Assembly: GCA_018649885.1 (NCBI GenBank)
Contig: JABIHA010000126.1
Location: forward strand, 38,239 to 102,238
Direction: 5' to 3'
Source: Bacteriovoracaceae bacterium
GTDB lineage: Bacteria; Bdellovibrionota; Bacteriovoracia; Bacteriovoracales; Bacteriovoracaceae
Length of the DNA stretch: 64,000 nt
Shown in pieces: positions 8,080 through 16,821 of the stretch. How positions within the stretch are numbered: position 1 is the stretch's first letter; each line of letters starts with the position of its first letter. The notes under the pieces are model-generated. The model worked only from the letters and a program-made list of their open reading frames with translations, was not told the DNA's origin and did not search any database. The position numbers were made by a program, and so were the translations under genes.

Positions 8080-9744
8080 ATGATTAAAAACAAGTTATTA
8101 TTTAGCTCTGTATGCAAACCAATAGGTCCAAGTGTTGGGGACGGGGAATCTGTTGGCTATGAGCTTCTCCATGGGCAAGTGACACGCTCACAACATATTT
8201 ATTCGCCTCGTGTGGTACATAAACAATTTTCTCTCGACTATATTGCAGAAAATCTAGACTGCCCTTCCACTGTTCTTCACTATCCCTCAAAGCGTACTTT
8301 CATTAGTGAGCTCAAAAAAGGATATGAGGTACTGGGGATTTCCTTTGTTCTATCAACTTTTCACCACGCAAAAATCATGTGTGAGCTTGCCAGGAAATAC
8401 TCTCCTCAAACAAAAATTATTCTTGGGGGGTACGGTACAGTTGTTTCTGATGAAGAATTAACTCCCATATGCGACGCCATTTGCAAGGAAGAGGGAGTGG
8501 GCTTTATGCGAAGATACCTAGGTCAGCCCACTTTGGCCGTCGAGGATTATATTCATCCCACTATTCGCAGTCGATTGAGAATTTTTGGTATTCCAGTTTC
8601 TCATACTGCAATGATTTTTGCAGGTCTTGGATGTCCCAATGGTTGCGATTTTTGTAGCACCTCTCATTTTTTTAAAAGAGAGCATATTAAATTGCTTCCT
8701 ACCGGTGATAATATTTTTGAAGTGATGAAGAAACATCGTGAGATTGATCCAAATATGGATCATACAATTTTAGATGAAGATTTCTTACTCAATAAAAAGA
8801 GGGGACTCTCTTTTCTCCATCGCTGCCGAAAAGAAAAAATGAATTTTTCAACTTTTGCCTTTGCTTCAGTAAAGGCCCTCTCTCAATATACTATGGATGA
8901 GCTCACTGAGATGGGCATAGATGGTGTTTGGGTTGGGTATGAGGGAAAAAAATCGGGTTATGAAAAGCATGATGGGGTTGATATTGATAAATTAATCGCC
9001 AAGCTTCAAGATCATGGCATAACGGTTTTATCTTCAATGATTTTGGGCATCCCCTATCAAAGTGAGGACATTGCCAGAAAAGAATTTAAGGGTCTTCTGC
9101 AAAATAGTCCATGCCTTACTCAGTATCTCATTTATGGCCCAACGCCAGGTACTCCTTTTTATGAAAATGTCATGAAAGATCAGCTCTTAGACCCTGAACT
9201 TGTTAGTGATCGAATAAAGTATTACAAAAAGTGTACTGGGTTTTATGCAATGGTAAAGCATCCCTCAATGGAAAAAGAGAAAATAGAAAAACTTCAAAGA
9301 GAATTTTATCAAAAAGATTTTGAGACCCTAGGCCCTTCAATCTTTAGGATTGCTGAAGTTAAGCTCAGTGGTTATCACAAATACCACAATCATGTTAACC
9401 CACTTCTAAGATCAAAGGCATTGGTGTTCCGACAAAAACTTATAACTTTCCTTGCCATTCTTCCAATCGGTATTTTTGGACCCAAGATAAGTATGTATAA
9501 TCGTAGAAAATATCTAAAATTATTTTTTCATATTTTCAAGATGGCCAACTGGAAAGAGCGAGCGTTTTTATTTGCACTCCCTATCATGGCAACTGGCGCT
9601 ATAGTTAGTTGGATTAATAGAATTATGGGACAAATGGAGCATCCAATTACAAGGGTTCATAAGCATTTTGGTCGAAAAAAATCCAAACGCTCATTCAAAA
9701 AGTATAGAGGATTTCTCAGACCACTGCCTGCTAGGTCACTATAG
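8080..9744 (+). CDS. B12-binding-type radical SAM protein
   Basis: 554 residues. The N-terminal part (about 1-150) resembles a cobalamin-binding Rossmann domain, as in many class B radical SAM enzymes (LGISFVLSTFHHAK, KIILGGYGTVVSD). The radical SAM core follows, with the [4Fe-4S] motif CPNGCDFC (C-x3-C-x2-C, about residues 185-192). The C-terminal 110 residues are basic and hydrophobic and may touch the membrane. The ATG at 8080 is preferred over 8050 because the latter has no ribosome-binding site. It stands alone, and the substrate is unknown; methylation or lipid modification is possible by analogy only. Confidence 0.82.
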   Translation: MIKNKLLFSSVCKPIGPSVGDGESVGYELLHGQVTRSQHIYSPRVVHKQFSLDYIAENLDCPSTVLHYPSKRTFISELKKGYEVLGISFVLSTFHHAKIMCELARKYSPQTKIILGGYGTVVSDEELTPICDAICKEEGVGFMRRYLGQPTLAVEDYIHPTIRSRLRIFGIPVSHTAMIFAGLGCPNGCDFCSTSHFFKREHIKLLPTGDNIFEVMKKHREIDPNMDHTILDEDFLLNKKRGLSFLHRCRKEKMNFSTFAFASVKALSQYTMDELTEMGIDGVWVGYEGKKSGYEKHDGVDIDKLIAKLQDHGITVLSSMILGIPYQSEDIARKEFKGLLQNSPCLTQYLIYGPTPGTPFYENVMKDQLLDPELVSDRIKYYKKCTGFYAMVKHPSMEKEKIEKLQREFYQKDFETLGPSIFRIAEVKLSGYHKYHNHVNPLLRSKALVFRQKLITFLAILPIGIFGPKISMYNRRKYLKLFFHIFKMANWKERAFLFALPIMATGAIVSWINRIMGQMEHPITRVHKHFGRKKSKRSFKKYRGFLRPLPARSL

Positions 9745-9759
9745 TATTTAAAAAATCTT

Positions 9760-10968
9760 TCAGACAAGACCAATACTGACAAGAAAATCTTCGATTTCTA
9801 TTTTAAGGCCTTTAGCCTTTTCTTTAAGTTGGCCTACAGCTTTTGATATGGAATCTGTTGAGTTTTTTGCCTTTGTAGCAATTCCCATCATCTCTTCAGC
9901 GTGGGTTGATACATTTTTTGACTCTTCAAATACATCCGTTGCACTCACGGCAATATCATTCATGGTGGCCGATTGCTCCTCAGCAGAGGTCGCAATTGTG
10001 GTGGCTATCTCATCAAGATTTCCAATTATTTTCAGGGAGCCTTCCACTGATTCTACTGAGTCCTTTGAAAGTGTTTGTATCTCTACAACCATTTTTTCAA
10101 TATTCTCAGTTGCTCTTCTTGTTTGTGATGACAATTCTTTGACTTCGCCAGCAACAACAGCAAAACCTTTACCAGCCTCTCCCGCCCTTGCTGCTTCAAT
10201 AGTAGCATTGAGGGCCAAAAGATTTGTTTGATCTGCAATCTCAGTGATTAACTTAACAACTTCACCAATATTTTTACTTGCCTTTAAAAGCTCTTCCATA
10301 ATTTTACTGGTTTCAAGTGTTTTATCTTTTGCACTTTGAGCAAGATTCGCGGCTTGGGTTATTTGCTTTCCGATATCTCCAATCGTTGTATGCATTTCCT
10401 CTGTTGCAGTTGCTACAGAGGAAATATTTTGGGACATATTAGTAATGGCCTGAACTGTTTCCTCAGACCGACTTAATGTCCCTTGCACACCTTTTACAAC
10501 AGTATGATTGCTAAAATCGACTTGCATTGATGCAGCATTAACAACTTCTACTACAGAGTTTAACTTTCTTGCGAGCTCTAACTGTTCACCGATAACATCC
10601 CAAGTCACCATGTAGTTATCAATTCCCTCAATACTATTAAAGGAAACCTCCCAAACCTGATCACTAATTGTCACTCGTGTTTTAAATGGAAGGCTTGAAA
10701 CTCCTTCATTTATACTCTCACAAGTTTGTTCATCAAAAATTTCATTCAAAGATATACCTTGAATTTGCTCTTTCGATTTCGATGAGAGGGACCCAGTGCT
10801 GGCAAGAAAATTTAATCCATGATGGTTCACAAAGGTAATTTTAAAACTGTGATCAACAACTAACAGATTAATAGGAGCCAATTCAATTAACTTTTGAAAA
10901 TACTCGTGAGATAAGGCCTGTGCCTCTGATTCAGCAATTTTTAATTTTTTTGTATCAAGGGAGCTCAC
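9760..10968 (-). CDS. Soluble PAS-type methyl-accepting chemotaxis protein
   Basis: 402 residues without transmembrane segments. An N-terminal PAS-like domain (about 15-135) precedes a chemoreceptor signalling domain whose tip contains the hallmark [21 protein letters not shown] and [15 protein letters not shown]. It therefore talks to CheA/CheW in the cytoplasm. Translation starts at GTG overlapping the stop of the bacteriohemerythrin gene (GTGA), with AAGGGAG upstream. The pairing suggests that the receptor reads oxygen or redox state, possibly via the hemerythrin. No heme or FAD ligands are obvious in the PAS domain. Confidence 0.92.
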   Translation of the reverse strand: MSSLDTKKLKIAESEAQALSHEYFQKLIELAPINLLVVDHSFKITFVNHHGLNFLASTGSLSSKSKEQIQGISLNEIFDEQTCESINEGVSSLPFKTRVTISDQVWEVSFNSIEGIDNYMVTWDVIGEQLELARKLNSVVEVVNAASMQVDFSNHTVVKGVQGTLSRSEETVQAITNMSQNISSVATATEEMHTTIGDIGKQITQAANLAQSAKDKTLETSKIMEELLKASKNIGEVVKLITEIADQTNLLALNATIEAARAGEAGKGFAVVAGEVKELSSQTRRATENIEKMVVEIQTLSKDSVESVEGSLKIIGNLDEIATTIATSAEEQSATMNDIAVSATDVFEESKNVSTHAEEMMGIATKAKNSTDSISKAVGQLKEKAKGLKIEIEDFLVSIGLV

Positions 10969-11372
10969 TGAACTCCCTTTTCAGTTAAAAAAGCACTATA
11001 TTTCATATCAGTACCCTGAATATGATCAGTCAGCCAGTCTCTTAAAAACTCCATAATATCACTGGAAAGTGTTGCTTTTCCTTGAGCAAAATCTTCTTTA
11101 AAGGCAACCACTTTTGCCACAAGAGCTGCATGCTCAGCTTTATGTGCTTCGGCATCGTCATAACCGTGTGTGAGAAAGAGCATTTCTTCATACTTAAAGT
11201 GCTTAGCAGTGTAATCTACAAGACCTTCAAGGATTGTACTAAGTACATCATTGCCTTTCCCTTCCATCATTCCATCATGAAGCTGATTTATATATTCTAT
11301 TAGCTTTTTATGTTGGGTATCTATTGAATTTACTTTTACACTTAAATCGTTACTCCATTCGATAATGGCCAT
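10965..11372 (-). CDS. Bacteriohemerythrin
   Basis: 135-residue four-helix O2-binding di-iron protein. The ligand set is visible in order: H in DTQHKKL, H and E in KHFKYEE, H-x3-H in HKAEHAAL, and H-x4-D in HIQGTDMKY. The start at 11372 is fixed by GGAGGAAG; the frame is open further upstream but that part is not family-like. It is first in an operon with the soluble chemoreceptor and overlaps it by four bases, which fits aerotaxis or oxygen delivery to a sensor. Confidence 0.94.
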   Translation of the reverse strand: MAIIEWSNDLSVKVNSIDTQHKKLIEYINQLHDGMMEGKGNDVLSTILEGLVDYTAKHFKYEEMLFLTHGYDDAEAHKAEHAALVAKVVAFKEDFAQGKATLSSDIMEFLRDWLTDHIQGTDMKYSAFLTEKGVQ

Positions 11373-11699
11373 AACACTTCCTCCAAATTTAGTTTTGTTT
11401 ACAATGGTCTTATCGATTTTAATCAATAAAACTATAATAAAAGTCATTACTTAATCTAGATATTTTGCGCTTAGTTAATACTAGTTTCAAGAGGATTTTT
11501 TGATTAAAATCAGGGATTATGATGCCAATCATAGTTATGTGAAAAAAATATAAAGTGGACCTTAATAAACCAGCAACTAACAGTCCAAATCTATCAAATA
11601 CTTGTTAATTACCTAATATAAAAGGTGGGTCTTTATTAAGACCACATTTTCACATAAAAACTGCAATGCCCTGAAAAAAAAATCTGGTGGGTTCATTCT
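11373..11699. other. Gene-free interval holding a MITE-like inverted repeat
   Basis: About 330 AT-rich bases. The left part carries the promoter region of the hemerythrin operon, and the right part holds the imperfect inverted repeat at 11536-11656. I see no gene or RNA gene in it. Confidence 0.6.
11536..11656. repeat. 121-base imperfect inverted repeat (MITE-like)
   Basis: Outer arms TATGTGAAAA (11536-11545) and TTTTCACATA (11647-11656) are perfect. Inner arms (11555-11569 and 11632-11645) match apart from one indel and one change. The middle is AT-rich and non-coding. The size and terminal symmetry resemble a miniature inverted-repeat element, beside a decayed gene. Confidence 0.55.
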
Positions 11700-12245
11700 A
11701 TGTTAATTATTAACTCGCAAATACACAGGATAAAAACCATGACAACAGTTTTTTCATCTAAGAATGGAGTGAAATTATATTCCCAAGTTGGACAGCTTGG
11801 AGCTACTACTTGCTTTGATAATGTGAAATGGAAAAGCCTTGGCGGTGATTACTATCAATTCCATTATCCAGATGATTTTAATATTTCATTTCCAGACAAT
11901 AAAAAGGACTATGTAAGAAAACTAAAAGATTGTTTTCCCCAAGAAAAAGACCAAATCTCTCGGTATTTTTCACTATTAGATAGCGCGGTTAAGAGTGCTC
12001 AAAGTTATTTTGCCTTCAAGCTATTGCCTATTAACCTAGATAAATTCTTAACAAAAATCCTTAACACGGCCTCTACAAAATGGTGGACCCAAACCACTGA
12101 AGAAGTTCTTGATCACTTAGGAATTTCCAATCGACTGAAGAGTGTTTTGACTGCGCAGTGGGGCTACTATGGCAGCACCCCCCTTGAATCCTCCTTTGCA
12201 CTACACGCCATGGTAGCTCCACATTTTTCTCATGGAGCATATTAG
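11700..12245 (+). pseudogene. Fragment of a phytoene desaturase/retinol saturase-like oxidoreductase
   Basis: 181 open codons that look like the middle of an FAD-dependent carotenoid/retinol oxidoreductase: a LGGDYYQFHYPDDF segment, then a helical region, then LTAQWGYYGSTPLESSFALHAMVAPHFSHGAY. In such enzymes this last motif is followed by a long C-terminal half with the rest of the FAD site. Here the frame stops right after it, and the N-terminal Gly-rich dinucleotide-binding motif is also missing. Short open stretches in other frames continue to about 12360. I read it as a remnant, not a functional gene; the family assignment is from memory of motif order. Confidence 0.6.
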
Positions 12246-12411
12246 TAGGGGCGATGTAAGCGGAATTTTAACAGCTTCTGTAATAGACAGGCGAATAACA
12301 CGATATTTAATTTAGATATCAAGTGCTTAGAAAATGTAAATATTTCAACAGAGGACATCCTTGAAGCAAGACAATATACAATATGAAAAACGCAAATACG
12401 GGCGCGGGACA

Positions 12412-13236
12412 ATGAATTTAGATATCTTCACATATACATCTGTGAGACCTTTTCTCAATGACTACTTCAATGAAAGTAAGTTGATTAAATCTCTTTCTCT
12501 CAGAAGATGGTCTCAAACCATGGGCTTTAGATCCCATTCAACACTCCATGATCTACTCAAGGGTAAGAAAAAAATAACCTTGTCCCATCTATTCTATCTT
12601 ACAAATGGACTCGAATTATCTGATAAAGAAAAGCAGTATTTAAGCCTATTAATACAGTATGAGAATGCTAAAGACAGCACAGAAAAAAGGCCTATCGAAA
12701 AAGCTATTATTGAAATTAGACCTGAAGAAAGTACCGTTGTTCTTCAGGAGCAAACATTTAAAATGATATCTGAATGGTTCCACATGGCGATACTGGAGTT
12801 TTGCAAACAAAGTAATGTATCGCCCTCTGTTAGTGAGATCAAAAGTGGTCTTTCAAAAATTGTATCTGCTCAGCAAGTAGATAGCGGAATAAGAAGGCTC
12901 GTGACACTAGGTCTGCTTGAAGAAGAGTATCACGCCGAAAACTATACATATAAACCAAGACAAAATAGGTTAACCACAACAGATGGAGTTAGTAGTGAGG
13001 CGATTAGAAACCACCACGGACAGGTTCTCGAAGTGGCAAAAGTTGCACTGAAAAGTCAAGGCCCTGAAGAGAGAATATCTAATAGTTGTGCCATGGCCAT
13101 TGATAGCTCAAAGCTCCTAATGGCCCAAGACCTCATAACAGAATTTAGATCTAAACTTTACAATATGCTGGGAACAGGACCTGTGAAGGATAAAACATAC
13201 CAGCTCACCATACAGCTATTTAACCTGACAAATTAA
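12412..13236 (+). CDS. TIGR02147 family regulator-like protein
   Basis: 274 residues. It starts with the family's usual pattern (short Phe/Tyr-rich opening, then FLNDYFNE) and an HTH-like segment (RRWSQTMGFRSHSTLHDLLKG). This is followed by LTNGLELSDKEKQYLSLLIQYE and a second winged-helix-like half with RRLVTLGLLEE. The ATG at 12412 was chosen because it restores the usual start; an upstream TTG adds 17 unrelated residues. The next gene begins nine bases after its stop and is probably cotranscribed. This family is expanded in Bdellovibrio-like bacteria and Fibrobacter. Its DNA-binding role is inferred from the HTH. Confidence 0.85.
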   Translation: MNLDIFTYTSVRPFLNDYFNESKLIKSLSLRRWSQTMGFRSHSTLHDLLKGKKKITLSHLFYLTNGLELSDKEKQYLSLLIQYENAKDSTEKRPIEKAIIEIRPEESTVVLQEQTFKMISEWFHMAILEFCKQSNVSPSVSEIKSGLSKIVSAQQVDSGIRRLVTLGLLEEEYHAENYTYKPRQNRLTTTDGVSSEAIRNHHGQVLEVAKVALKSQGPEERISNSCAMAIDSSKLLMAQDLITEFRSKLYNMLGTGPVKDKTYQLTIQLFNLTN

Positions 13237-13245
13237 GAGGATAAA

Positions 13246-13965
13246 ATGAAAAAGATTTTCGCACTATTTGGAATTCTAGCTATACTCAGCTCAGCGGATG
13301 CTAAAGAATCTGGTCCGGGAAATGGAGGAATCGTTAACGTCTGTGCCGATTTTGATAAAGATGAAATTCAACATATCTATAAAATTGAACCACTCGATGT
13401 ATATGATACCCAAAAAAGGGGAATAGACCTTCTAACAAGCGAAGAACTATATACTAAGCAAATTGAAAGTTTTTTAAAGAGAGTTAAAATTATCACCAAT
13501 GTTTTTCATGCTGATCTTGAAAAGATAAGCCGCATATTACCCGGAAATTTAATTCCCCACCCTGCCCACCAGTTGAAAGTAACAGATGTTCTAGAATCTG
13601 ATCTTCCTCATGCAAAAGAATACTGTGGCACAAATGGAAGCTATAAGGCGCTGCCTGTTTTCCAATATATGGATGACGTAACAGCTTTTAGCAAAGGTGA
13701 AAGGCTAGATCTAACAGACCTTGTAAACGACAAGCTTCTGTTTAACTCTGAGTTATTTGAGGCCTTGAGCGAATTCAATAAAGCGGTGATTACCGCTCAT
13801 GAGTTGGTCTACACAGCGATTAGATTTAGGCTCAATCGGAATTACCAGCAGGCCAAACCTGAAACATCTAGACTTGCGAGGAAATTAGTAGGGTTTTTCT
13901 TTGCTCGCGAGTTAAGTGAAGCGCAGAAAAAAGAGATTCGCTTGAAAATTAGTACAATCTATTAA
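13246..13965 (+). CDS. Exported protein, HE-x2-Y family (paralogue A)
   Basis: 239 residues with a 19-residue signal peptide ending ADA. The mature protein starts with a glycine-rich segment (SGPGNGGIVNVC). It then carries EPLDVYDTQKRGID, a helical ESFLKRVK region, a cysteine, and near the C-terminus AVITAHELVYTAIRFR. The same blocks in the same order occur in the gene at 17407-18183, so they are paralogues. AAGAGGATAAA precedes the start, and the gene follows a TIGR02147 gene by nine bases. The HE motif recalls a zinc peptidase helix but lacks the second His. Function unknown. Confidence 0.8.
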   Translation: MKKIFALFGILAILSSADAKESGPGNGGIVNVCADFDKDEIQHIYKIEPLDVYDTQKRGIDLLTSEELYTKQIESFLKRVKIITNVFHADLEKISRILPGNLIPHPAHQLKVTDVLESDLPHAKEYCGTNGSYKALPVFQYMDDVTAFSKGERLDLTDLVNDKLLFNSELFEALSEFNKAVITAHELVYTAIRFRLNRNYQQAKPETSRLARKLVGFFFARELSEAQKKEIRLKISTIY

Positions 13966-14073
13966 ACTACTCAAGCTTTGCTAGGTGGGTTGACACACTT
14001 TTTCGCACCCACTCTTCCACTAATCTCAATATTTTGAAATAATGGCACGGTACATTTTATTCAAGGATGAATT

Positions 14074-14463
14074 ATGAAAACTCTTGCCCTCTGCCTGACC
14101 CTACTATTTTCTCTAAGTGCTTTCAGTGAAATCATAGATGTTGAATTTGATATCAAATATAATTCTGGTAAAACTATGAGACAGCAAAAGGGAAAAATAG
14201 CCGCTAAAATTGGCCATGCCTTCTCCCTTGAAACTGATGCCTTTAAGGCCGAATTTACCCCCACGCTGGAAAGAAAGAAAGGTGTATCCAATCCTTCTGT
14301 GCACTTAGAGGGATTTATCTATAGAAAGGATGGCAAAAAATTAATTCAGCTGAGCAATCCAACAGTCATTGTTCAGCTTGGCAAAAGTGCTGTAATTACT
14401 AGCGAAGGCGAAAATGGGCTAAATATTTCATTTAGTATCACTCCCAAGAACCTAATTAAGTAA
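14074..14463 (+). CDS. Small exported protein of unknown function
   Basis: 129 residues with an 18-residue signal peptide ending SAFS. The mature part is predicted beta-strand throughout, with alternating charged and hydrophobic residues and no cysteine. AAGGATG lies just upstream of the ATG. It is followed by a hairpin at 14475-14494 and then feoA. No family recognised. Confidence 0.75.
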   Translation: MKTLALCLTLLFSLSAFSEIIDVEFDIKYNSGKTMRQQKGKIAAKIGHAFSLETDAFKAEFTPTLERKKGVSNPSVHLEGFIYRKDGKKLIQLSNPTVIVQLGKSAVITSEGENGLNISFSITPKNLIK

Positions 14464-14474
14464 AAAGTTTGATA

Positions 14475-14494
14475 GGTCAAACTTTTGTTTGACC
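14475..14494. terminator. Hairpin between exported protein and feoA
   Basis: Perfect eight-base arms GGTCAAAC/GTTTGACC around TTTT, 12 bases past the upstream stop. No T-tract follows on the plus strand. It separates the exported-protein gene from feoAB. Confidence 0.45.
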
Positions 14495-14543
14495 CTACTA
14501 CAAAGCTGTGATATAGAGACTACTTAGAAAGAGGTATCTCTAT

Positions 14544-14789
14544 ATGGAAAAATGCTTAATTGAAGCTCAAATTGGTGTTGAAAGCACAATCTCATCAGTA
14601 GTTAGCTATCCAGGTGAAGAGGATTTTGCTCTACGTCTGGCCCATTTGGGATTCATCCAAGGTCAAAAAATCACTATTTTAAAAGTCGCTCCTATTTTTG
14701 GAGAACCTATTCTAATCTCCCTCAGAGGAGGCCAGTTGGCGCTCACCAAAAAAGAGGCCAGCTGTATTATGGTTGAAAGGAAACAATAA
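14544..14789 (+). CDS. feoA: Ferrous iron transport protein A
   Basis: 81-residue SH3-like cytoplasmic protein that assists FeoB in Fe(II) uptake. The family pattern is visible: a mid-protein LAHLGFIQGQKITILKVAPIFGEPILISLRGG followed by LALTKKEA. It is immediately upstream of feoB with one base between the two coding regions. No Fur-type box was found in the 80 bases before it. Confidence 0.9.
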   Translation: MEKCLIEAQIGVESTISSVVSYPGEEDFALRLAHLGFIQGQKITILKVAPIFGEPILISLRGGQLALTKKEASCIMVERKQ

Positions 14790-14790
14790 A

Positions 14791-16671
14791 ATGAGAGGAG
14801 AAGCAAAATATTTCACACCCCTAGTGGCGTTAGCGGGAACTCCTAATTGCGGAAAATCCTCACTCTTTAATATTTTGACAGGCAAAAATCAAAGAACTGG
14901 AAATTTTCCTGGCATCACTGTTGAAAAGAAAATGGGAGATGTGAAATGGGCAAACTCATTATATAGACTGATTGATCTTCCTGGTACCTACAGCCTCGAC
15001 ACCAGAACACTAGATGAAAAAGTGGCCAAAGACGTCTTATTTGGTCTTGATAAAAATGTAGCAAAACCACACCTCATCGTGGTTGTTGTGGACTCTACTA
15101 ACCTTGGTAAAAGTCTCTACCTTCCACTTGAAATTAAAAAGCTTGGCATCCCCATGATCGTGGCCTTGAATCTATATGACCTAGCGACTGAGCGTGGGCA
15201 AGTAATCGATATTGCCAAATTCGAAAGAGAGTTAGGCATACCCGTAGTAACAAGTGTGGCCACCAATAAAAACGGAGCTAAAGAGCTAAGTTTGAAAATT
15301 GAAAAAATGCTAGAGTCACTAACTGATCTTAATGCAAGTGTTGATCCGAATACCATAAAAGTATTTCGAGATATGAGTTTTATCAATAAAACCTTTAAAG
15401 AAGTTGATGATATTCTGGAAAGCTCTGTTCAATCAAAAATTAAGCCCGACAACATCACCCAAAGAATTGATCGCTGGGCACTTCATCCCGTAATTGGACC
15501 CACCTTTCTTGTTTTTGCCTTTTTAATTATGTTCCAAGCTATTTTTTCTTGGTCTGGTCCCTTGATGGATGTTGTTGATTCAGCTGTAGGAATGCTTAGC
15601 CAGTACGCTTCCGGTGCTCTTGGAAAAGGTCTACTTGGAAGCTTTGTAGTAGATGGAATTATTGGCGGAGTGGGAAATGTTATTATCTTTTTACCACAAA
15701 TTCTTATTCTCTTTTTATTTGTATTGATCCTTGAAGATGTTGGATATATGGGAAGGGCCGCTTTTATTCTAGACAATATAATGAGAAGACTCGGACTACC
15801 TGGAAAAGCAGTTGTACCACTCTTATCTTCCCATGCTTGCGCTATACCTGGAATTATGGCCGCCAGAACTCTGGCCGATGATAAAGACCGTCTGACAACT
15901 ATGATGATTGCACCTCTCACTCAATGCTCAGCAAGACTTCCCGTTTTTGCCTTACTAATTGGTGCCTTCTTTGCCGCCGATACAACTCTTTGGGGAGTGC
16001 TTAATCTATCGGGACTGATAATGTTTGGTCTCTACATGGTTGGAATTGTCAGTGCTTTTATTATGGCCGCAGTTTTTAAAAGAACAGTACTTTCAGGATC
16101 TCCCTCACATCTATTGATGGAGCTTCCTCCTTACCGCTTACCCGATATAAAACAAGTTTTAAAAGGTCTTTGGAATAGGGCCAAAATTTTTATAAAAAGA
16201 GCTGGTACTATCATCTTAGCTCTTTCCATGCTGATATGGGTTCTTGTGAGTTTTCCAAAAGATCAAAATGGCGAAACCCAAATTGGTGAGAGTTACGCAG
16301 CAACTGTGGGAAAGGCCATTGAGCCAATATTTAGACCACTGGGATTTGACTGGAGAATAACCACCGCTCTCATTCCCAGCTTTGGGGCCAGAGAAATTGT
16401 GGTCTCGTCTCTTGGAACTGTTCTATCTATTGAAGGTGACCCTGACTCAGATGAATTTTCAAGCTCACTTGGCACAAAAATATCTAAAACCTTTTCCGTT
16501 GCCACTCTACTATCACTACTTGTGTGGTTTATATTTGCCCCTCAATGTGTTTCAACCTTTGCCATTATGAGAAGGGAAACCGGTGGATGGAAGTGGCCTG
16601 CGGTCATGGGACTTTACACGCTTGCACTGGCCTATTTTTTCTCCTTTATCACCTATCAAATCATGGCATAG
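14791..16671 (+). CDS. feoB: Ferrous iron transporter FeoB
   Basis: 626-residue inner-membrane Fe(II) permease with an N-terminal G-domain. The GTPase motifs are GTPNCGKSS (16-24), DLPGTYS and NLYD. The membrane half has about eight to ten segments and both gate regions, including SSHACAIPGIMAARTL and PLTQCSARLPVFALLIG, whose cysteines are typical of FeoB. The ATG at 14791 is used because AAAGGAAAC precedes it; an in-frame TTG at 14773 lies inside feoA. The length is slightly below the longest FeoB forms, with no FeoC-like extension. A weak hairpin follows near 16690-16710. Confidence 0.95.
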   Translation: MRGEAKYFTPLVALAGTPNCGKSSLFNILTGKNQRTGNFPGITVEKKMGDVKWANSLYRLIDLPGTYSLDTRTLDEKVAKDVLFGLDKNVAKPHLIVVVVDSTNLGKSLYLPLEIKKLGIPMIVALNLYDLATERGQVIDIAKFERELGIPVVTSVATNKNGAKELSLKIEKMLESLTDLNASVDPNTIKVFRDMSFINKTFKEVDDILESSVQSKIKPDNITQRIDRWALHPVIGPTFLVFAFLIMFQAIFSWSGPLMDVVDSAVGMLSQYASGALGKGLLGSFVVDGIIGGVGNVIIFLPQILILFLFVLILEDVGYMGRAAFILDNIMRRLGLPGKAVVPLLSSHACAIPGIMAARTLADDKDRLTTMMIAPLTQCSARLPVFALLIGAFFAADTTLWGVLNLSGLIMFGLYMVGIVSAFIMAAVFKRTVLSGSPSHLLMELPPYRLPDIKQVLKGLWNRAKIFIKRAGTIILALSMLIWVLVSFPKDQNGETQIGESYAATVGKAIEPIFRPLGFDWRITTALIPSFGAREIVVSSLGTVLSIEGDPDSDEFSSSLGTKISKTFSVATLLSLLVWFIFAPQCVSTFAIMRRETGGWKWPAVMGLYTLALAYFFSFITYQIMA

Positions 16672-16821
16672 TAAAGAAAAGTGAATAAGGAACAGCTGAA
16701 AGCTGCTCCATGAAACACTTTTAGACACTCTTAATCTAAGAATCATTAATTATTTTTGCAGTGAACCCGAGTTATAATCCTCAGGCCATATAATTGTGGT
16801 CACTATTTCTGGGGGGAAAGA

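Noticed and set aside
9848..10231. Open frame opposite the chemoreceptor signalling domain
   Set aside because: The minus-strand product has unmistakable chemoreceptor motifs, so this frame is a by-product of its codon use.
14496..14543. Fur box upstream of feoA
   Set aside because: No sequence close to the GATAATGATAATCATTATC pattern was found.
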